Notes under the pieces: generated by a model
Database searches by the model: none
Told to the model about the DNA's origin: nothing
Seen by the model: only the letters and a program-made list of their open reading frames with translations
Program-made: the position numbers and the translations under genes
Shown: one piece after another, positions 1 through 8,040 of the stretch
How the letters are laid out: each line of letters begins with the position of its first letter
How positions within the stretch are numbered: position 1 is the first letter of the stretch
From: Oscillospiraceae bacterium
GTDB taxonomy: Bacteria > Bacillota > Clostridia > Oscillospirales > Oscillospiraceae
Direction of reading: 5' to 3'
Assembly: GCA_015067495.1 (NCBI GenBank)
Contig: SVMI01000007.1
Location: 59,377 to 123,376 of the forward strand
Length of the DNA stretch: 64,000 bases

Positions 1-1382
1 AGGATCGGGATCAGGTCACCCAGATCCCCGAGGACGTCAAGGAAAAGCTGCTGCGCTTCGGCCGTGCCGCTGTTGCTGTTGCTACCATGCGTGGCAAGTC
101 CTACCTGCAGATCGGCTCTCAGTGCATGGGTATCGCCGGCTCGATCATGGATCAGAGCATGATGGAAGAGTACTTCGGCATGCGTGTTGAGTCCGTGGAC
201 GAGGTCGAGATCCTGCGCCGTATGGAAGAAGGCATCTACGACGAAGAAGCATTCCAGAAGGCTCTGGCATGGACCAAGGAGCACTGCAAGGAAGGCCGCG
301 ACGATAACCCCGAGGAAGTCGATTTCCTGGGCGAAAAGGTTCGCATCAAGTTCACCCCCGAGGAAAAGGAAAAGCAGTGGGAGTTCACTGTTAAGATGTA
401 CTGCATCATCAAGGATCTGATGGCGGGCAACCCCAACCTCTCCGACAAGTTCGAGGAAGAGAAGGTCGGTCACAATGCCATCGCCGGCGGCTTCCAGGGT
501 CAGCGTCAGTGGACTGACCATTGGCCCAACTGTGACTACCCCGAAGCTCTGCTCAGCTCCACCTTCGACTACGAAGGTGCCCGCGAGCCCTACACCCTCG
601 CCACTGAGAACGACATTCTCAACGGCATGGGCATGCTGATGATGCGTCTGCTGACCCACCGGGCACAGATCTTCGCCGATGTCCGTACTTACTGGTCCGG
701 CGAGGCTACCGAGCGCGTCACCGGCTACAAGCTCACCGGCAAGGCTGCTGAAAGCAACGGTATCATCCACCTGCTCAACTCCGGCGCTGCCTGTCTGGAT
801 GCTTCCGGCGTCTGCACCGACGAGAACGGCAACGCCATCATGAAGAAGTGGTGGGAAGTCACCGATGAGGACATCAAGAAGATGACCGACGCCACCGTAT
901 GGTGCGAAGCAGGTCAGGACAACTTCCGCGGCGGCGGTTTCTCCAGCCACTACACCACCAAGGCCGAAATGCCCTGCACCATGATCCGTCTGAACCTCGT
1001 CAAGGGTCTGGGTCCCGTGCTGCAGATCGCAGAAGGCTGGACCGTCAACCTGCCCGATGATGTTTCCGACACCCTGATGGAGCGCACCAACCCCACCTGG
1101 CCCTGCACTTGGTTCGCACCCCGCTGCGACGGCAAGGAAGGCTCCCCCTTTAAGACCGCTTACGAGGTCATGATGAACTGGGGCGCAAACCACGGTGCGA
1201 TCTCCTACGGTCACATCGGTGCTGATCTGATCACCATGTGTTCCATGCTGCGCATCCCCGTTTGCATGCACAACGTTCCCGAGGACGATATCTACCGTCC
1301 CGCCTGCTGGAACGCATTCGGCATGGACAAGGAAGGTCAGGACTACCGCGCCTGCGCCACCTACGGTCCTCTGTACAAGTAA
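1..1382 (+). CDS. fucI: L-fucose isomerase, 3' part (5' end outside window)
   Basis: Converts L-fucose to L-fuculose, the first committed step of fucose use, in the cytoplasm with a divalent metal (Mn in the E. coli enzyme). The reading frame is open from nucleotide 3, before the first ATG at 87, so the gene enters from the left; 459 residues are visible against about 590 for E. coli FucI, so roughly the first 130 are missing. The family block MRGKSYLQIGSQCMGIAGSI and the late FRGGGFSSHY block, which should hold the C-terminal metal histidine, are both present. A fucose mutarotase and a permease follow in the same direction, so this is the tail of a fucose operon. No frameshift is seen. Confidence 0.95.
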   Translation, partial: DRDQVTQIPEDVKEKLLRFGRAAVAVATMRGKSYLQIGSQCMGIAGSIMDQSMMEEYFGMRVESVDEVEILRRMEEGIYDEEAFQKALAWTKEHCKEGRDDNPEEVDFLGEKVRIKFTPEEKEKQWEFTVKMYCIIKDLMAGNPNLSDKFEEEKVGHNAIAGGFQGQRQWTDHWPNCDYPEALLSSTFDYEGAREPYTLATENDILNGMGMLMMRLLTHRAQIFADVRTYWSGEATERVTGYKLTGKAAESNGIIHLLNSGAACLDASGVCTDENGNAIMKKWWEVTDEDIKKMTDATVWCEAGQDNFRGGGFSSHYTTKAEMPCTMIRLNLVKGLGPVLQIAEGWTVNLPDDVSDTLMERTNPTWPCTWFAPRCDGKEGSPFKTAYEVMMNWGANHGAISYGHIGADLITMCSMLRIPVCMHNVPEDDIYRPACWNAFGMDKEGQDYRACATYGPLYK

Positions 1383-1396
1383 TTCTCAAAGCAATT

Positions 1397-1424
1397 AAAG
1401 TGGCGGTCCTCGGACCGCCACTTT
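1397..1424 (+). other. Intercistronic hairpin between fucI and fucU
   Basis: AAAGTGGCGGTCC and GGACCGCCACTTT form a perfect 13-bp stem closed by two bases. No T-run follows and the fucU ribosome site starts about 12 bases later, so it is more likely an mRNA-stabilising or partial-attenuation hairpin than a full terminator. Confidence 0.7.
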
Positions 1425-1450
1425 CACTAAAAATCAGGAGGTAATCTCTT

Positions 1451-1897
1451 ATGCTGAAAAACATCCCCTCGATCCTCTCCCCCGAGCTTTTGAAGGTTCT
1501 TGCCGAGATGGGTCACTCAGACCGCATCTGCATCAGTGACGGAAACTTCCCCGGTGCAGCCATGGCAAAGGCAAAGAATGCCGTTTTTCTCCGGGCTGAC
1601 GGTCACGGCGTTCCCGAACTGCTGGAAGCAATCTTGCAGGTGATCCCCACCGACACTTATGTAGAGAAGCCCGTCATTTTGATGGAAAAGATGGAGTGCG
1701 ACAAGGACATGGACATTCCCATCTGGGAAACCTACAAGCAGATCGTCGCCAAGTACGATGACCGCGGTGCAGCTGCTGTGGGCAACATCGACCGCTTCAA
1801 GTTCTACGAGGAAGCAAAGGACTGCTACTGCATCATTCAGACCGGTGAATCTGCCGTCTATGCCAACGTGATCGTCCAGAAGGGCGTTATCAAGTAA
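1451..1897 (+). CDS. fucU: L-fucose mutarotase (RbsD/FucU family)
   Basis: 148 residues, the usual size of RbsD/FucU proteins, which speed interconversion of the alpha and beta anomers of fucose or ribose so that the isomerase receives its substrate. The N-terminal GHSDRICISDGNFP segment matches the family's catalytic histidine/aspartate block, and the C-terminal half (GESAVYANVIVQKGV) matches the conserved active-site end. AGGAGG lies eight bases upstream of the ATG. Its place directly after fucI supports fucose over ribose. The next gene starts one base after its stop, which suggests translational coupling. Confidence 0.92.
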   Translation: MLKNIPSILSPELLKVLAEMGHSDRICISDGNFPGAAMAKAKNAVFLRADGHGVPELLEAILQVIPTDTYVEKPVILMEKMECDKDMDIPIWETYKQIVAKYDDRGAAAVGNIDRFKFYEEAKDCYCIIQTGESAVYANVIVQKGVIK

Positions 1898-1898
1898 G

Positions 1899-2825
1899 AT
1901 GGACAAGGTAATCACCGTCATCCAAACCGTATTGCCGGTTTTTCTGGCACTGGGACTGGGCATGCTCTGCCGCAGCCGGAATTTCCTCAGCCGTGAGGGC
2001 GTGGATGCACTGAAAAAGGTGGTCATCAATCTGACGCTCCCCTTTGTGCTGTTGAACGCCTTCGCAACTGCGGAATACTCTGCCGCCGCGCTGATCCTGC
2101 CCGCACTGATGTTTGTGATCTGCACCCTTGCACTGGGACTTGGCTTCCTCGGTGTTCGGATCTTTCGAATCAAGGGGCGGCTGCCCGTCTTCCTGATGTC
2201 CGGCTTTGAAGCCGGTATGCTGGGCTACGCCCTGTTTGTACTGCTGTTTCCGAATGTCAGTGTTTCCGCCTTTGCACTGCCGGACATCGGACAGACGCTT
2301 TTCGTGTTCACGCTGTACAAAATTCTCCTCTCCGGCAAGACGGACTGGAAAGCCATCGGCAAGGACATGGCGACTACCCCCATCCTTTGGGCAGTTGCGG
2401 CAGGCGTTCTGATCGGTGCTACCGGGCTTTACGGACTTTTAGAGCAATGGGGTGTTGCCGGCATCTTAAATGCCAGCACTGACTTCCTGTCCGCTCCCAC
2501 CGGCATGATCATTCTGCTGACTGTCGGCTACGATCTGGTCATCAAAGAGATCCCATGGAAGAAGACAGCCGGCTTTATTGTCATGCGCCTTGTGATCATG
2601 GCGATCTGCTATGGGGTTGCCGTATTGCTGAACAGAGATCTGTTGGACAATGTGCTCTTCGAGGGTGCGATGCTCCTGATGCTGATTCTTCCGCCGCCCT
2701 ACGTCATCCCCGTCTTTGCAGACGAGCCGGACGAGCGGGTACAGATCTCCTCTGCTCTGTCCGCCATGACGCTTGTAACCATCGTGCTGTTTGCACTTCT
2801 TTCCGTGTTTATCGGTATGCAATAA
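1899..2825 (+). CDS. AEC-family (auxin efflux carrier-like) permease
   Basis: 308 residues and almost entirely hydrophobic, with about ten predicted membrane segments and a central polar loop, the size and pattern of PF03547 AEC/Mem_trans carriers. The opening (VLPVFLALGLGMLCRSRNFLS) and the GVDALKKVVINLTLPF block are typical of the family. AEC carriers move organic anions or other small solutes. Here it starts one base after fucU, so it may export an end product of fucose breakdown or import a related substrate; the sequence does not say which. A strong terminator follows immediately. Confidence 0.85.
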   Translation: MDKVITVIQTVLPVFLALGLGMLCRSRNFLSREGVDALKKVVINLTLPFVLLNAFATAEYSAAALILPALMFVICTLALGLGFLGVRIFRIKGRLPVFLMSGFEAGMLGYALFVLLFPNVSVSAFALPDIGQTLFVFTLYKILLSGKTDWKAIGKDMATTPILWAVAAGVLIGATGLYGLLEQWGVAGILNASTDFLSAPTGMIILLTVGYDLVIKEIPWKKTAGFIVMRLVIMAICYGVAVLLNRDLLDNVLFEGAMLLMLILPPPYVIPVFADEPDERVQISSALSAMTLVTIVLFALLSVFIGMQ

Positions 2826-2826
2826 C

Positions 2827-2860
2827 AAAAGAACGCAGGATGATTCCTGCGTTCTTTTTA
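2827..2860. terminator. Bidirectional intrinsic terminator
   Basis: AAAAGAACGCAGGA - tgat - TCCTGCGTTCTTTT gives a 14-bp stem with A/T runs on both sides. It ends the fucose operon on the + strand and, overlapping the last codon, the XRE gene on the - strand. Confidence 0.93.
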
Positions 2861-3427
2861 TAGCATCAGCTCATAGTTGTCCCTGATAAAGCTCCACCCA
2901 TCACAGCAGAATCGATCCCGATCCATGCCCTGCTCCAGCCGGCGGATCTCCATCACCGTATCCGTCACCGTTACAAGCAAGCGGTGCGTTTCCTTCTCCA
3001 CCAAATAGAACGCCTTGTCCGTTTGATGGGGCGCATCCAACCCCTTACCGCACTCAGGCAGATAGGCTGCGCATGCTTGCAAGCCGTTCCGATCCTGCTG
3101 TGCGAAAAGGGGATATATTTTGGCATCTGCAAATTTCTCCCGCACAAGCCGGTCCTTTTTTACTTTCTTACAACCGCGACCGTAGTTTGCAAGGCAATAT
3201 TCCTCCCGGATCACCGAATCCTGTGTCGGTTCCTCCTCATCAAGCAGATGGTCTACACTGACACCCAGCAAACGTGCCAGTATTTTCAAATTTCCCACGT
3301 CCGGCAAGCCCTTGTCCGTTTCCCATTTTGCAATCGCGGAACGGGAAACCGCAAGCTTATCTGCCAGCTGCTGTTGTGACAAGCCGCAATTTCCTCTGGC
3401 TTGTCTGATCTTTTCCCCCAGTGTCAA
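2858..3427 (-). CDS. XRE-family helix-turn-helix regulator
   Basis: DNA-binding regulator. Residues 1-65 form an XRE/Cro HTH (LGEKIRQARGNCGLSQQQLA ... SRSAIAKWETDKGLPD) ending in the common LLGVSVDHLLDEE helix. The remaining ~120 residues are an unassigned, probably sensory domain with several aromatic and cysteine residues (NYGRGCKKV, FCCDGWSF). The track starts at a GTG only one base after the GGAGG site; the TTG two codons later sits seven bases from it and is taken as the start (189 aa). It is divergent from the ABC exporter, with a -35/-10 of its own and a 15-bp palindrome between, so it may control the exporter, itself, or both; this is inferred from position. Confidence 0.85.
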   Translation of the reverse strand: MTLGEKIRQARGNCGLSQQQLADKLAVSRSAIAKWETDKGLPDVGNLKILARLLGVSVDHLLDEEEPTQDSVIREEYCLANYGRGCKKVKKDRLVREKFADAKIYPLFAQQDRNGLQACAAYLPECGKGLDAPHQTDKAFYLVEKETHRLLVTVTDTVMEIRRLEQGMDRDRFCCDGWSFIRDNYELML

Positions 3428-3460
3428 GCGCACACCTCCATCCGATAGTGGTTTTTTACC

Positions 3461-3489
3461 ATCTTACACGAATTTCCCGCGATTATCAA
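3461..3489 (-). promoter_or_regulatory. Promoter of the XRE regulator
   Basis: Read on the - strand: TTGATA, 17 bases, TAAGAT, about 35 bases before the chosen start. Close to the sigma-A consensus. Confidence 0.75.
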
Positions 3490-3509
3490 GAAAGGATCTG
3501 AAGAATTCT

Positions 3510-3524
3510 GTTACGAACCGTAAC
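3510..3524. promoter_or_regulatory. Palindromic operator candidate
   Basis: GTTACG-aac-CGTAAC, perfect 6-bp arms, lies between the two divergent promoters, 15 bp upstream of the exporter -35 and 20 bp upstream of the XRE gene's -35. The adjacent XRE protein is the obvious candidate ligand; this is inference. Confidence 0.5.
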
Positions 3525-3539
3525 GGCACGAAAAACTGC

Positions 3540-3568
3540 TTGACAGTGTGTCTCCCCGGTGCTATGAT
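3540..3568 (+). promoter_or_regulatory. Promoter of the leader ORF and ABC exporter
   Basis: TTGACA, 17 bases, TATGAT: near-perfect sigma-A promoter. The transcript would start near 3575, giving a leader of about 190 nt with a small ORF and a terminator before the transporter. Confidence 0.88.
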
Positions 3569-3602
3569 ACTGGTAAATTATGAAAGAAAGGAGCAATCAG
3601 AT

Positions 3603-3662
3603 ATGTTGATGAACGTTAAGGTTATTCATAACGGAAGGTTTGCTCCTTTGCTGTCAGCTTAG
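3603..3662 (+). CDS. 19-residue leader peptide of the ABC exporter
   Basis: MLMNVKVIHNGRFAPLLSA, with AAGGAG nine bases upstream of the ATG, lies between a consensus promoter and an intrinsic terminator that precedes the exporter genes. Its ribosome site and flanks (AAAGGAGCAA, 3587-3596) are exactly complementary to TTGCTCCTTT (3640-3649) inside the ORF's own end, so the leader can fold on its start site. This arrangement is that of ribosome-mediated attenuation, as known for B. subtilis bmrB upstream of bmrCD: a ribosome slowed by an antibiotic would change folding and permit read-through. The peptide is not a known family and the mechanism is inferred from layout. Confidence 0.65.
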   Translation: MLMNVKVIHNGRFAPLLSA

Positions 3663-3690
3663 GTCTACGGACTCACTCTGCTGATCTTAC

Positions 3691-3723
3691 AAGGGTGCAG
3701 GCTTCCGCCTGCGCCCTTTTTTT
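3691..3723 (+). terminator. Attenuator terminator upstream of the ABC exporter
   Basis: AAGGGTGCAGGC - ttcc - GCCTGCGCCCTT (12 bp, one G-U pair) runs into seven T's, 29 bases after the leader stop and 42 before the exporter start. It should stop most transcripts in the uninduced state. Confidence 0.88.
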
Positions 3724-3764
3724 ATGCCACAGGGCGCTCTATCCCATCAGAAACGGAGAAAACT

Positions 3765-5591
3765 ATGAAAACGAAGCAATCCGAAACCAATAAAAAGCAA
3801 ACAGCCGCGCTCCTCTGGCACTTTCTGAAGGGCGCAAAGCGTTATTTCCTTGTTGCCATTCTTGCCGCCGCTGTCACAGCCTTGGCAGATATGCTGCAGC
3901 CGCAGATCATCCGCGCCGCCATTGACTGCGCCTTGGGCGGTGAAGAGGGCGATTTCCCCACTTTCGTCATGGAGCTGGTTGACCGCGTGGGTGGCTTTCC
4001 ATATCTGGGCAAGCATCTTTGGATCATGGCATTGGCAGTGCTGGCAGTGGCACTGGTGCAGGTTTTGTCTCAGTACGCCTTCCGTGTTTGCAACACCAAG
4101 GCATCGGAGACGCTTGTCAAGACCATGCGCGACCGGCTCTTCTCCCACATCCAGCACCTTCCCTTCTCGTGGCATATGAAAAACCGCACCGGCGATATCA
4201 TCCAGCGCTGCACCTCGGACATTGACACCACCAAAAACTTTCTTTCCGAGCAGCTGACCTCCATCTTTCGGATCTCTTTGCTGCTGATCTTATCGATCAC
4301 CTTCATGTGTTCGATGCATCCGATACTCACGCTGATCGCGCTGATCCCCACCCCGGTCATCATCCTCTACTCTTTCCATTTCCACAGAAAGGTTCACGAC
4401 GGCTTTGAGGAATGCGACGAAAACGAGGGCAAGCTCTCCGCGATGGCGCAGGAAAACCTCACCGGCGTCCGGGTTGTGCGCGCCTTTGGTCAGGAACGCG
4501 CCGAGATCGATAAATTTCAAAAGCAAAATCAACGCTACACCAAGCTGTGGGAGGACATGGGCAAGACGCTCTCCCGCTTCTGGAGTACCTCCGACGTCTT
4601 GTCCGGCATTCAGGTCATGCTGGTCGTGATTTTCGGTGCCTATTTTTGCATCAGCGGCAGTCTGCACAGCGGTGAATATATCGCCTTCATCTCCTACAAC
4701 TCCATGATGGTATGGCCCATCCGGCAGCTGGGACGCATGATCTCGGAGCTGAGCAAGGCGGGCGTTTCCATTGATCGCGTGGCATACATCATGCACGCCC
4801 CCACCGAGCAGGACGATCCTGAAGCGATCGATGCTCCGATGGACGGCGATATTTGCTTTGAGCATGTCAGCTTCGCTTACGAGAATGGTCCGCAGATCCT
4901 GCACGACATCCATTTCACCATGAAGGCAGGAACCACCCTTGGCATTTTGGGCGGTACCGGCAGCGGAAAATCGACTCTGATGCTGTTGCTGGACAAGCTG
5001 TACCCACTGGACGAAAGCTGCGGGCGCATCACCATCGGCGGAACAGACATCCGCAAGATCCGCACCGAGCATCTGCGCCGCAACATCGGCATGGTGCTGC
5101 AGGAGCCCTATCTGTTCTCCCGAACCATTGCGGAGAATATCGGTATCGCCGCTTCTGCGCCGGACATGCAGGCGATCCGCTCCGCAGCAGAGGCAGCGGC
5201 ACTGGACAGTGCTATCCGATCCTTTGCATTCGGGTATGATACTATGGTGGGCGAGCGTGGCGTTACGCTGTCAGGCGGTCAAAAGCAGCGAGCCGCGATC
5301 GCGCGTATGCTGGTCAATGAAACACCGATCATGATCTTTGATGACTCTCTGTCTGCCGTGGACACCGAGACCGATGCAAAGATCCGCAGTGCCATTGAAA
5401 AGCGCTTTGGGACAGCAAGTGTCATCCTGATCTCTCATCGGATCACGACACTGTCCGCAGCGGATAAGATCATCGTGCTTGACCGCGGACGCATCGTAGA
5501 AGAAGGTACCCATGATACCCTTAAGTCCGCAGGCGGCATCTATCAGAAAATTTATGAAACCCAAAGCGGTACGCAGGAGGTGACAGCCTAA
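3765..5591 (+). CDS. ABC exporter subunit A (fused membrane-ATPase, degenerate ATP site)
   Basis: 608 residues: about six membrane helices (residues 20-310) then an ABC ATPase, the half-transporter layout of multidrug and lipid exporters. Walker A GGTGSGKST is near residue 397, the signature LSGGQKQR near 501 and the switch histidine (LISHR) near 555. Walker B reads IMIFDDSLSAVD, so the catalytic glutamate is an aspartate. In heterodimers such as BmrCD, LmrCD and TM287/288 this change marks the subunit that carries the non-hydrolysing ATP site. The partner gene overlaps by one base (TAATG). Function as a drug or toxic-compound exporter is inferred from the family and the attenuator; the substrate is unknown. 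Confidence 0.9.
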   Translation: MKTKQSETNKKQTAALLWHFLKGAKRYFLVAILAAAVTALADMLQPQIIRAAIDCALGGEEGDFPTFVMELVDRVGGFPYLGKHLWIMALAVLAVALVQVLSQYAFRVCNTKASETLVKTMRDRLFSHIQHLPFSWHMKNRTGDIIQRCTSDIDTTKNFLSEQLTSIFRISLLLILSITFMCSMHPILTLIALIPTPVIILYSFHFHRKVHDGFEECDENEGKLSAMAQENLTGVRVVRAFGQERAEIDKFQKQNQRYTKLWEDMGKTLSRFWSTSDVLSGIQVMLVVIFGAYFCISGSLHSGEYIAFISYNSMMVWPIRQLGRMISELSKAGVSIDRVAYIMHAPTEQDDPEAIDAPMDGDICFEHVSFAYENGPQILHDIHFTMKAGTTLGILGGTGSGKSTLMLLLDKLYPLDESCGRITIGGTDIRKIRTEHLRRNIGMVLQEPYLFSRTIAENIGIAASAPDMQAIRSAAEAAALDSAIRSFAFGYDTMVGERGVTLSGGQKQRAAIARMLVNETPIMIFDDSLSAVDTETDAKIRSAIEKRFGTASVILISHRITTLSAADKIIVLDRGRIVEEGTHDTLKSAGGIYQKIYETQSGTQEVTA

Positions 5592-7396
5592 TGCAACAGC
5601 AAAAAACGACCCATTTGAAATATTTCGGCATTCCCCGCATTCTCCCCTACCTTTCAAGCCTTAAAAAGATCATTCTTGCCATGGTGTTTTTCGGACTGCT
5701 TGGCAGTCTGACTGACATCATTTTGCCGTTGTTTCAACGCTATGCGCTGGATCACTATGTGGGGTTGGGCGTCCTTGACACCATCGTCCCCTTTGTTATT
5801 CTGTATATCCTCACCATTGTGATCGCCGCCGTTGCCAACTACATTGCCTGCGCCTTGGCGATCTCCGTAGAAATGCGCGCCAACCGGGATTTGCGGCAGC
5901 GGGGCTTTGAGCATCTGCAGACATTGTCGTTCTCCTATTTCAATCAAAACAGTGTCGGCTACATCCATGCGCGGCTTATGAGTGATACCTCCCGCATCGG
6001 CAGTCTGGTATCCTGGACGCTGGTAGACTGTGTGTGGAGATTAAGCTATCTGATCGGTGCCATTGCCGTGATGCTGGTGCTGAACGCCAAGCTGGCAGCA
6101 ATGGTTCTGTCCATTCTGCCCCTGCTTCTGTTGCTCTATTCCGTTTTTCAGAAGAAGCTGATCCGCGTCAACCGTGAGGTGCGGGAGATCAACTCCCAGA
6201 TCACCGGCAATTTCAACGAGGGTATCACCGGCGCCAAAACCATCAAATCCATGGCGATCGAAGAAAAAATGGAGGATCGCTTCAAGGACGGCACCCATTC
6301 CATGCGTAAAAAGAGCGTGCAGGCATCCCGGCTGAGAGGTTTGTTCGCAGGCACAATGAATCTTGCCTCCAGCATTGCCCTTGCCATCGTTCTGTGGAAG
6401 GGTGGCTACATCGCAACAGAAGAACTGGGAACCTTCTCCGTCTTTATGTCCTATGCCCAAGGCATGATGGAGCCGCTTCGCTGGTTGGTGGATATTTTAT
6501 CCGACCTTGTCACCACGCAGGTCAACATCGAACGCTTCACCAACCTGCTGGCGGTAAAGTCCGATGTCACCGACACGCCGGAGGTGATCGAAAAGTACGG
6601 CGATATTCTAAATCCCAAGCGGGAGAACTGGGAGGAATTGCGGGGCGATATTGAGTTTCGTGATGTTACCTTCCAATATCCCGACGGTGAGGAGACGGTG
6701 CTGGAACACTTCTCTCTGAAGATCCCCTTCGGCTCTCACCTTGCCATCGTGGGTGAAACCGGCGCCGGAAAATCCACACTGGTCAACTTGGTCTGTCGCT
6801 TTTACGAGCCGATCCAAGGTCAGGTGCTGATCGATGGGCGGGATGCCCGTGAAAGAAGTCAGCTTTGGCTGCACGATTCTATCGGCTACGTACTCCAGAC
6901 ACCCCATCTGTTTTCCGGCACGATCCGTGAAAATCTGCTGATGGGCAACCCGGATGCAACCGACGAGCAGATCTGGCATGCCATCCACGCCGTGTCCGCA
7001 GGAGATATCATCGCCCATCTGGAGCATGGTCTGGACACGGATGTTGGTGAGGGCGGTGACCTGCTCTCCACCGGCGAAAAACAGCTGATCTCCTTCGCCC
7101 GTGCCGTGCTGGCTGACCCAAAGATCCTCATACTGGACGAAGCCACCGCCTCCGTGGACACGCTGACAGAAGCCAAGATCCAAGCAGCGCTGGAATCCGT
7201 CACTGCAGGACGCACCTGCCTTATGATCGCCCACCGTCTTTCCACAGTGCGCAACGCGGATATGATTCTCGTTGTCAGGAACGGACGGATCGTCGAGCAG
7301 GGTAAGCACAGCGATCTGCTGAAGCACCGCGGATACTATTACGAACTCTACACCCGCCAGTACGAGGACGAAGCCACCGCCAAGCTCCTTACATAA
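5591..7396 (+). CDS. ABC exporter subunit B (fused membrane-ATPase, catalytic Walker B)
   Basis: 601 residues with six membrane helices and a C-terminal ATPase. Walker A GETGAGKST near residue 388, Walker B ILILDEATAS near 511 with the catalytic glutamate intact, switch histidine in IAHRLS near 545. Its signature is LSTGEKQ instead of LSGGQ. The degenerate signature here faces the degenerate Walker B of subunit A across the dimer, so the two genes together encode one dead and one live ATP site, as expected for an obligate heterodimer. Translation is coupled by the TAATG overlap. A terminator follows at once. Confidence 0.9.
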   Translation: MQQQKTTHLKYFGIPRILPYLSSLKKIILAMVFFGLLGSLTDIILPLFQRYALDHYVGLGVLDTIVPFVILYILTIVIAAVANYIACALAISVEMRANRDLRQRGFEHLQTLSFSYFNQNSVGYIHARLMSDTSRIGSLVSWTLVDCVWRLSYLIGAIAVMLVLNAKLAAMVLSILPLLLLLYSVFQKKLIRVNREVREINSQITGNFNEGITGAKTIKSMAIEEKMEDRFKDGTHSMRKKSVQASRLRGLFAGTMNLASSIALAIVLWKGGYIATEELGTFSVFMSYAQGMMEPLRWLVDILSDLVTTQVNIERFTNLLAVKSDVTDTPEVIEKYGDILNPKRENWEELRGDIEFRDVTFQYPDGEETVLEHFSLKIPFGSHLAIVGETGAGKSTLVNLVCRFYEPIQGQVLIDGRDARERSQLWLHDSIGYVLQTPHLFSGTIRENLLMGNPDATDEQIWHAIHAVSAGDIIAHLEHGLDTDVGEGGDLLSTGEKQLISFARAVLADPKILILDEATASVDTLTEAKIQAALESVTAGRTCLMIAHRLSTVRNADMILVVRNGRIVEQGKHSDLLKHRGYYYELYTRQYEDEATAKLLT

Positions 7397-7400
7397 AAGC

Positions 7401-7436
7401 GATGCCCATCGGAAACACCGATGGGCATCCTTTTGT
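7401..7436 (+). terminator. Intrinsic terminator after the ABC exporter
   Basis: GATGCCCATCGG - aaaca - CCGATGGGCATC, 12-bp stem followed by TTTTGTTGTT. Confidence 0.9.
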
Positions 7437-7438
7437 TG

Positions 7439-8023
7439 TTACTTTTTCGTCAACTGTGCGCCGTTGGCGCTTGCTGTGACCGCATCGTTGCTCCATGCCT
7501 CCACAGCTTTCACCGTCGCCTGCACCGCCGTCGCCACGATCTCAACGGACAAATGGGCGTTTTCAGGCACATCGGCGTCCGGCAGCATCTGGCAGGACGT
7601 GATCAGCACATCCGTATACTCCCACGGCTCCAGTGCCTCAGAGAAGTACCACGCGCCGTCGGCGAAGAACCAATCTGTCCCCGTCGCCAGCTGCAAAGAG
7701 TAGTCTGTCCCCTCCACAGGCGTCCGGGCATGTACCGCACCGTCCTCGCCCTTCCAGTTGATGACGATGGTCGCGCGGATATAAGCCGTCACATCGCCGG
7801 TATTGCGGACACGCACATTACTTTTGGAAGTGGCTTCCGTTTGGGCATTTCCGCTTCCGATGTAGCCGTCCTCCGCAACTGTGCAGGCGACCCGGGCTGG
7901 CTTAAAGTGATTATCCACCCTGCTGCCCTCTGTAAAGAGGTAGGCGACCGTCGTGCCTACGGTGAGCGCGCCGATCAGGCACACGCAAACCAGAAGCACA
8001 AGGGGAATATTGCGTTTTCTCAC
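7439..8023 (-). CDS. SipW-type exported protein (TasA-like), last gene of the surface cluster
   Basis: 194 residues. The start is GTG; the ribosome site is poor. The N-terminus has a basic end, a hydrophobic stretch and then GTTVAYLFTEGSRVDNHF, the GT-hydrophobic-AY-x-T-N pattern of SipW-processed signals in TasA and camelysin. The mature part is a single domain rich in beta strands, with a RNTGDVTAYIRATIVINW strand typical of this family. The last segment (VATAVQATVKAVEAW) shares the A-V-Q motif found near the C-terminus of most small proteins of the cluster. It lies 17 bp after the giant adhesin, the last gene before a convergent terminator, so a minor filament or tip component is possible. 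Confidence 0.75.
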   Translation of the reverse strand: MRKRNIPLVLLVCVCLIGALTVGTTVAYLFTEGSRVDNHFKPARVACTVAEDGYIGSGNAQTEATSKSNVRVRNTGDVTAYIRATIVINWKGEDGAVHARTPVEGTDYSLQLATGTDWFFADGAWYFSEALEPWEYTDVLITSCQMLPDADVPENAHLSVEIVATAVQATVKAVEAWSNDAVTASANGAQLTKK

Positions 8024-8040
8024 CGTAGTTCACCGTCCTT

